DNA of 64,000 nt from Phocoenobacter atlanticus (lineage in GTDB: Bacteria; Pseudomonadota; Gammaproteobacteria; Enterobacterales; Pasteurellaceae): the NCBI RefSeq assembly GCF_030764225.1, contig NZ_JASAXH010000002.1; one strand, given 5' to 3'. Positions 60,253 through 64,000 of this stretch are shown here, in pieces (within the stretch, counting starts at the first letter, position 1; each line of letters opens with the position of its first letter). Below the pieces are notes generated by a model that searched no databases, was not told where the DNA came from, and was given only the letters and a program-made list of their open reading frames with translations. The position numbers were made by a program, and so were the translations under genes.

Positions 60253-61935
60253 ATGCTTACTCATTTAACGATTAATAATTTTGCTATTGTTCGTCAACTT
60301 GATCTTGCTTTAAATGATGGTATGACGGTTATTACAGGCGAGACCGGAGCAGGAAAATCTATCGGAATTGATGCTCTTGGTCTTTGTTTAGGCTATCGTT
60401 CAGAAAGCTCGATGGTGCGTGATAAAAATAATAAGACCAGTGTTTCAGCAACATTCTCTATACAACCAAATAGTCCAGCATTTCTATGGTTAACAAAATA
60501 TGAATTACTGGATGATGATAACCCTCAAGAATGTATTTTACGTCGAATACTTAATAGTGAAGGACGTTCTAAAGCATTTGTAAATAACCATCCTCTCCCT
60601 GTTTCTCAACTACGAGAGTTGGGGCAATATCTTATCCATCTTAATGGGCAGCACGCCCCTCAATTATTGCTTAAAAGTGACTATCAATTAACTATTTTGG
60701 ATAATTATACCAACCTTACCGCTCTTTTAAGTAAGATGGCAACGCAATATGCAAAATGGAAAAAACTAAATAAAGATTTAAAATCTTATAAGCAACGTTG
60801 TTTAGAAAATGAATCTCGTAAACAATTATTGCAATATCAAGTCGAGGAGCTTGATGAGTTTTCTTTAAAACAAGGAGAGTTTGAGGAGCTTGAAGAAAAT
60901 TATAACCGCTTAGCGAATGCAGACCAGCTTATTTCTCTTTCTCAGCACTCTTTAGACTTATTAACTGAGAATACGGAATGTAATATTGATTCTATGCTTT
61001 ATTCTGTCATTAGTCATCTTGGTGAGCTTGCTGAGGTTGATGCGAATTATAGTCCTATCCAAGAAATGCTAAATGAAGCCCTTATTCAAATTCAAGAAGC
61101 AAGTGCCGATATTCAATCTATTGCGAATAATATTGAACAAGACCCTGAATTATTGTATGAATTAGAAACTCGTATCAGTAAGGCTATGAACCTTGCTCGT
61201 AAGCATAATATTACAGCGAAAGAACTATGGCAATATCATCGACAATTGCAACAAGAGTTACAAGATTTAGTCAATTTTGAAGACGGTGAAGAGCAATTAA
61301 TTTACGAAGAAAAATTAGCCTATCAACAATGTTTAATTTTATCTGAAGAAATTTATCAAAAGCGTCTAGAAGCAAGTCAAAAATTATCAGAGCAAGTCAC
61401 CAAACAGATTAAACAGCTTGCAATGGAGAATGGTGAATTTTCTATTGATGTTCAACATAATCCTGAGAAATTTTCTGTAAATGGAGCGGATAGTGTGATC
61501 TTTAATTTAAGAAGTAACTTAGGTCAAGAACCACAGCCATTGGCTAAAATCGCCTCAGGAGGAGAACTTTCTCGAATTTCATTAGTCATTCAAGTGCTTA
61601 CTGCAAATAAACTTTCTACACCAACGATAATTTTTGATGAAGTTGATGTGGGCATTAGTGGTTCAACAGCGACTGCCGTCGGTAAACTATTACGTAAACT
61701 TGCTAAAAGATGCCAAGTATTATGTGTGACACATTTACCACAAGTGGCAAGTTATGGGCATCATCATTTTAATGTAGAAAAATTTGTTCAAGATGCGCAA
61801 ACAGAAACTCGAATGAGTTATTTATCGACAGAAGAGCGTGTTACCGCATTAGCCAAATTGTTAGGAGGAAATAAAATTTCAAAAGTGGTGCTTGCAAATG
61901 CACAAGAAATGTTAGATTTGTCTCAAAAAGAGTAA
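60253..61935 (+). CDS. recN: DNA repair protein RecN
   Basis: SMC-like ATPase used in double-strand break repair. Walker A TGETGAGKSIGIDALGLCLG near residue 30, long coiled-coil middle (about 160-360), signature KIASGGELSRISLVIQVL near 430 and Walker B TIIFDEVDVGISG near 455. 560 aa from the ATG at 60253, which AGGGTG precedes; the GTG three codons earlier is less likely. LexA boxes upstream place it in the SOS response. Confidence 0.96.
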   Translation: MLTHLTINNFAIVRQLDLALNDGMTVITGETGAGKSIGIDALGLCLGYRSESSMVRDKNNKTSVSATFSIQPNSPAFLWLTKYELLDDDNPQECILRRILNSEGRSKAFVNNHPLPVSQLRELGQYLIHLNGQHAPQLLLKSDYQLTILDNYTNLTALLSKMATQYAKWKKLNKDLKSYKQRCLENESRKQLLQYQVEELDEFSLKQGEFEELEENYNRLANADQLISLSQHSLDLLTENTECNIDSMLYSVISHLGELAEVDANYSPIQEMLNEALIQIQEASADIQSIANNIEQDPELLYELETRISKAMNLARKHNITAKELWQYHRQLQQELQDLVNFEDGEEQLIYEEKLAYQQCLILSEEIYQKRLEASQKLSEQVTKQIKQLAMENGEFSIDVQHNPEKFSVNGADSVIFNLRSNLGQEPQPLAKIASGGELSRISLVIQVLTANKLSTPTIIFDEVDVGISGSTATAVGKLLRKLAKRCQVLCVTHLPQVASYGHHHFNVEKFVQDAQTETRMSYLSTEERVTALAKLLGGNKISKVVLANAQEMLDLSQKE

Positions 61936-62052
61936 AAATTATTACAATTAAAAAATGAATTCAGGTAAAATTGGACTATGAATTACACTTTAGTATAGCA
62001 CTTATATTTCATAATATTTGTTGTAAAGCATAAAATAAAAGTAGATCAATAT

Positions 62053-62412
62053 ATGGATATCGTATTTATAAAAGAATTGACCGTTTCTGCTTCTGTAGGA
62101 GTATATGAGTGGGAAAAAAATATTAAACAACCTTTGGTGTTTAATATTGAAATGGTATGGGATTTCGAAAAAGCAGCACAGTCAGATAATGTGAAAGATT
62201 GTTTAAATTATGCGGAGGTTTCTCAAGAAGTAATGAATTTTGTTGAATCACAACATTTTGATTTGGTTGAAACTATCGCTCACCGATTAGCAGAATTGTT
62301 AGCCGTAAAATTTAATATTCCGTGGCTTAAAATTGAATTACACAAACCTCAAGCAGTGTCACAAGCGAGCAGTGTTGGCGTGATAATAGAAAGAGGTTCA
62401 AAAGTAAAATAG
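62053..62412 (+). CDS. folB: Dihydroneopterin aldolase
   Basis: Cleaves dihydroneopterin in folate synthesis. Start MDIVFIKELTVSASVGVYEW with the substrate-binding Glu, CLNYAEVSQEVMNFVESQHF near residue 55, LVETIAHRLAELL near 78, and the catalytic Lys in LKIELHKPQAV near 101. 119 aa. cdd follows by 10 bp, so likely one operon. Confidence 0.95.
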   Translation: MDIVFIKELTVSASVGVYEWEKNIKQPLVFNIEMVWDFEKAAQSDNVKDCLNYAEVSQEVMNFVESQHFDLVETIAHRLAELLAVKFNIPWLKIELHKPQAVSQASSVGVIIERGSKVK

Positions 62413-62422
62413 GAGGAAAGTT

Positions 62423-63319
62423 ATGCAACATCAAGCTATCTCAGAACGTTTGATACAATTATCACAAAAAGAAAATAATGCTGTAATTTCAGCAGTGGTA
62501 ACACATTTATCCCATCAGCATTTTAAAGGGCAGTTATCTGCTGTTCAAGTAACAGAATTATGTCAGCAATTCCAGTTATCAACGATTGAATTAGCCTTAC
62601 AGTGTTTACCTATCGCAAGTTGCTACGGATTAACACCAATCTCAAATTTTAATGTTGGGGCGGTAGCAATTGGAATATCAGGAACATTCTATTTCGGAGC
62701 AAATCAAGAATACAGTAATGTTGCCATTGCTCAAACAGTACACGCAGAGCAGAGTGCAATTAGCCACGCTTGGCATAGCAATGAAAAATCTATTACCGAT
62801 ATTGTTGTTAATTATACGCCTTGTGGACATTGCCGTCAGTTTCTAAATGAACTTAATGTCGCTTCAAATTTAAAAATTCACTTACCTCATTCTCAAAATA
62901 ATTTATTGCATAGTTATCTTCCAGATTCTTTTGGTCCTAAAGATCTTGAAATTTCGGAATTGCTTTTTGATCATCAAGATCATCAGTTTAGCTTAACAAT
63001 AAATGAACCTGTTACTCAAGCAGCATTACAAGCCCTTAATCAATCTCATGCACCTTATAGCCAAGCCTATTGTGGAATTGCATTAGCCTTAGAAAATGGT
63101 GAAATTGTGACGGGACGTTATGTAGAAAATGCAGCCTTTAATCCAAGTTTTCCGCCTTTACAAAGTGCATTAAATTATCGTCGCTTAAATAGTTTAAGTG
63201 AGGTGAATATTCAAAAAATTATAATGGTTGAAAAAGCAGCGGGTTTAAGCCATAAGCAAGCAACAGAAAGTTTAGCGAAAGCTTATTTGGATATGGATAT
63301 AGAATATATCTCTATTTAA
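62423..63319 (+). CDS. cdd: Cytidine deaminase (two-domain form)
   Basis: Deaminates cytidine and deoxycytidine. The N-terminal catalytic half has NFNVGAVAIGISGTFYFGAN near residue 73, HAEQSAI near 107 with the zinc His and catalytic Glu, and TPCGHCRQFLNEL near 132 with the two zinc Cys. The C-terminal half is the degenerate pseudo-domain of E. coli-type enzymes. 298 aa. AGGAGG directly upstream. Confidence 0.95.
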   Translation: MQHQAISERLIQLSQKENNAVISAVVTHLSHQHFKGQLSAVQVTELCQQFQLSTIELALQCLPIASCYGLTPISNFNVGAVAIGISGTFYFGANQEYSNVAIAQTVHAEQSAISHAWHSNEKSITDIVVNYTPCGHCRQFLNELNVASNLKIHLPHSQNNLLHSYLPDSFGPKDLEISELLFDHQDHQFSLTINEPVTQAALQALNQSHAPYSQAYCGIALALENGEIVTGRYVENAAFNPSFPPLQSALNYRRLNSLSEVNIQKIIMVEKAAGLSHKQATESLAKAYLDMDIEYISI

Positions 63320-63335
63320 TAGATTAAGTAATATC

Positions 63336-63366
63336 AAGCGGTGACATTGAAGTAAAAATTTACAAT
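63336..63366 (+). repeat. Single uptake-signal-like site
   Basis: AAGCGGTGA then TTTACAAT at the standard spacing after cdd. Confidence 0.45.
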
Positions 63367-63372
63367 TTTGAA

Positions 63373-63403
63373 ACTCTTTCCCTTTAAAAGCAAGGGAAAG
63401 AGT
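63373..63403. terminator. Hairpin between convergent cdd and the antiporter gene
   Basis: ACTCTTTCCCTT / AAGGGAAAGAGT with a 7-nt loop; short T run (TTT) after it on the minus strand. Probably ends the minus-strand gene. Confidence 0.6.
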
Positions 63404-63426
63404 GGATAAATATGAGTGAAAGAAAA

Positions 63427-63999
63427 CTATGAATTCATCTCTTCATCTGATAAAACTAGAGAGACTAATTTACGATCCTTTTTGATTGTTTTTCTTTCAT
63501 TAACGATGTGTAGCAATCCATTTTTATCAACAGTATAAAGTGGAATAAAAGCAGGGTTATTCGCTTTATACTCTTCATAATTGTAGTTATCTGTTAGATT
63601 AGTCACTTTAATTTTCGCATTTTTATTTAACATTGTGGTCAATCTGGCGTAAGTAATATCTTTTCCAAATAGATAGTTAAAGTTAAAACCATTCTGTTTT
63701 TGATTACGTTCAGTTACATTTGTTTCATCATTAAACTCTAAACGGAAAATATTTTTTTCGCCAAAATCGTGTAGGTAATGTGTGGCTGAAAGTAAGTTCA
63801 TTTCTCGATCTGTACTCATTGTGAATAAGTGACCAATACCTATTAGGTCTAGGTGATTATCTGCGTGATTAGAGAGAGGACTACCATAATAAGTACGTAT
63901 CCCCATCATTCGGGCTTTGGCTAATCCGTTATAATAAGTATCTGCCATAACCACTTCAATGCCTAAATCATTCAAAGATTTTGCAATCATTAGTGCCAC
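63427..63999 (-). CDS. Cation:proton antiporter C-terminal part with TrkA-N domain (partial)
   Basis: The frame is open to the window edge, so the N-terminus is missing. Visible is a Rossmann RCK/TrkA-N half: ALMIAKSLNDLGIEVVMADT, then TYYGSPLSNH, the second strand-helix LDLIGIGHLFTMSTDREMNL, and NIFRLEFNDETN. The C-terminal about 80 residues (FIPLYTVDKNGLLHIVNERK) resemble the tail of TrkA-N-containing CPA-type antiporters. No membrane segments lie within the visible 190 residues; they would be upstream. It could alternatively be a K+ channel subunit. Confidence 0.55.
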   Translation of the reverse strand: MALMIAKSLNDLGIEVVMADTYYNGLAKARMMGIRTYYGSPLSNHADNHLDLIGIGHLFTMSTDREMNLLSATHYLHDFGEKNIFRLEFNDETNVTERNQKQNGFNFNYLFGKDITYARLTTMLNKNAKIKVTNLTDNYNYEEYKANNPAFIPLYTVDKNGLLHIVNERKTIKKDRKLVSLVLSDEEMNS

Positions 64000-64000
64000 A

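Noticed and set aside
1..64000. CRISPR array, prophage, complete insertion sequence or rRNA operon
   Set aside because: No spaced direct repeats, no structural phage genes, no intact transposase and no rRNA sequence were seen anywhere in the window.

Overview
The window reads as a chromosomal segment of a low-GC member of the Pasteurellaceae. Gene order and protein sequences match that family throughout: dusB-fis, argR divergent from mdh, accD-folC, gloA-gmhA, nrdB-yfaE, folB-cdd. The DNA also carries many uptake-signal-like sites of the AAGCGGT type, as in the Actinobacillus/Mannheimia/[H.] ducreyi group, and not the AAGTGCGGT type of Haemophilus influenzae. A regular unit is visible: AAGCGGT-N16-TTTGCAAA. 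In eight places it occurs as an inverted pair sharing one central TTTGCAAA, always 54 bp long.

Layout. 0-2.7 kb: an SOS-controlled UmuD-like fragment, a RhlE-type helicase and RluF. 2.8-5.7 kb: the most accessory-looking part, with two tandem copies of an ORF6N/phospholipase-D-like gene carrying unusual perfect palindromes, an XRE regulator, a frameshifted small zinc-ribbon gene and a 3' scrap of hrpA. 5.7-16 kb: BrnQ, a SIMPL protein, GlnS, YeiH, YecM, an RraB-TPR protein with a lipoprotein, FolD, tRNA-Pro and tRNA-Arg, DcuC. 16-31 kb: GalE, YfcH, ArgR/Mdh, Dgt, Fis/DusB, UbiA/GlpR, GyrA, an orphan phosphoribosyltransferase, LpxB, enolase. 31-43 kb: GloA/GmhA, PotABC (no PotD), NagZ, a lysine riboswitch with its NhaC-type transporter, AccD/FolC, SohB. 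43-64 kb: PilW/RlmN, NrdB/YfaE, a patatin lipoprotein, MacAB, CmoB, TyrS, SodA, YqiA, LysS, NhaC, a TorD-family chaperone, Nfo, RecN, FolB, Cdd and a partial TrkA-N antiporter domain.

Most genes are housekeeping. The observations most worth following are: a probable Fur-regulated small RNA on the minus strand between tyrS and sodA, with promoter, Fur box and Rho-independent terminator all visible; the palindromes that persist, with arm changes matched on both sides, in the leader and coding regions of the duplicated ORF6N genes; the fixed-geometry 54-bp double uptake-signal unit, one copy of which lies inside dgt; and an SOS-controlled UmuD-like protein that has lost its catalytic serine motif. 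All functional calls come from reading the sequence and from family knowledge; no database search was run.
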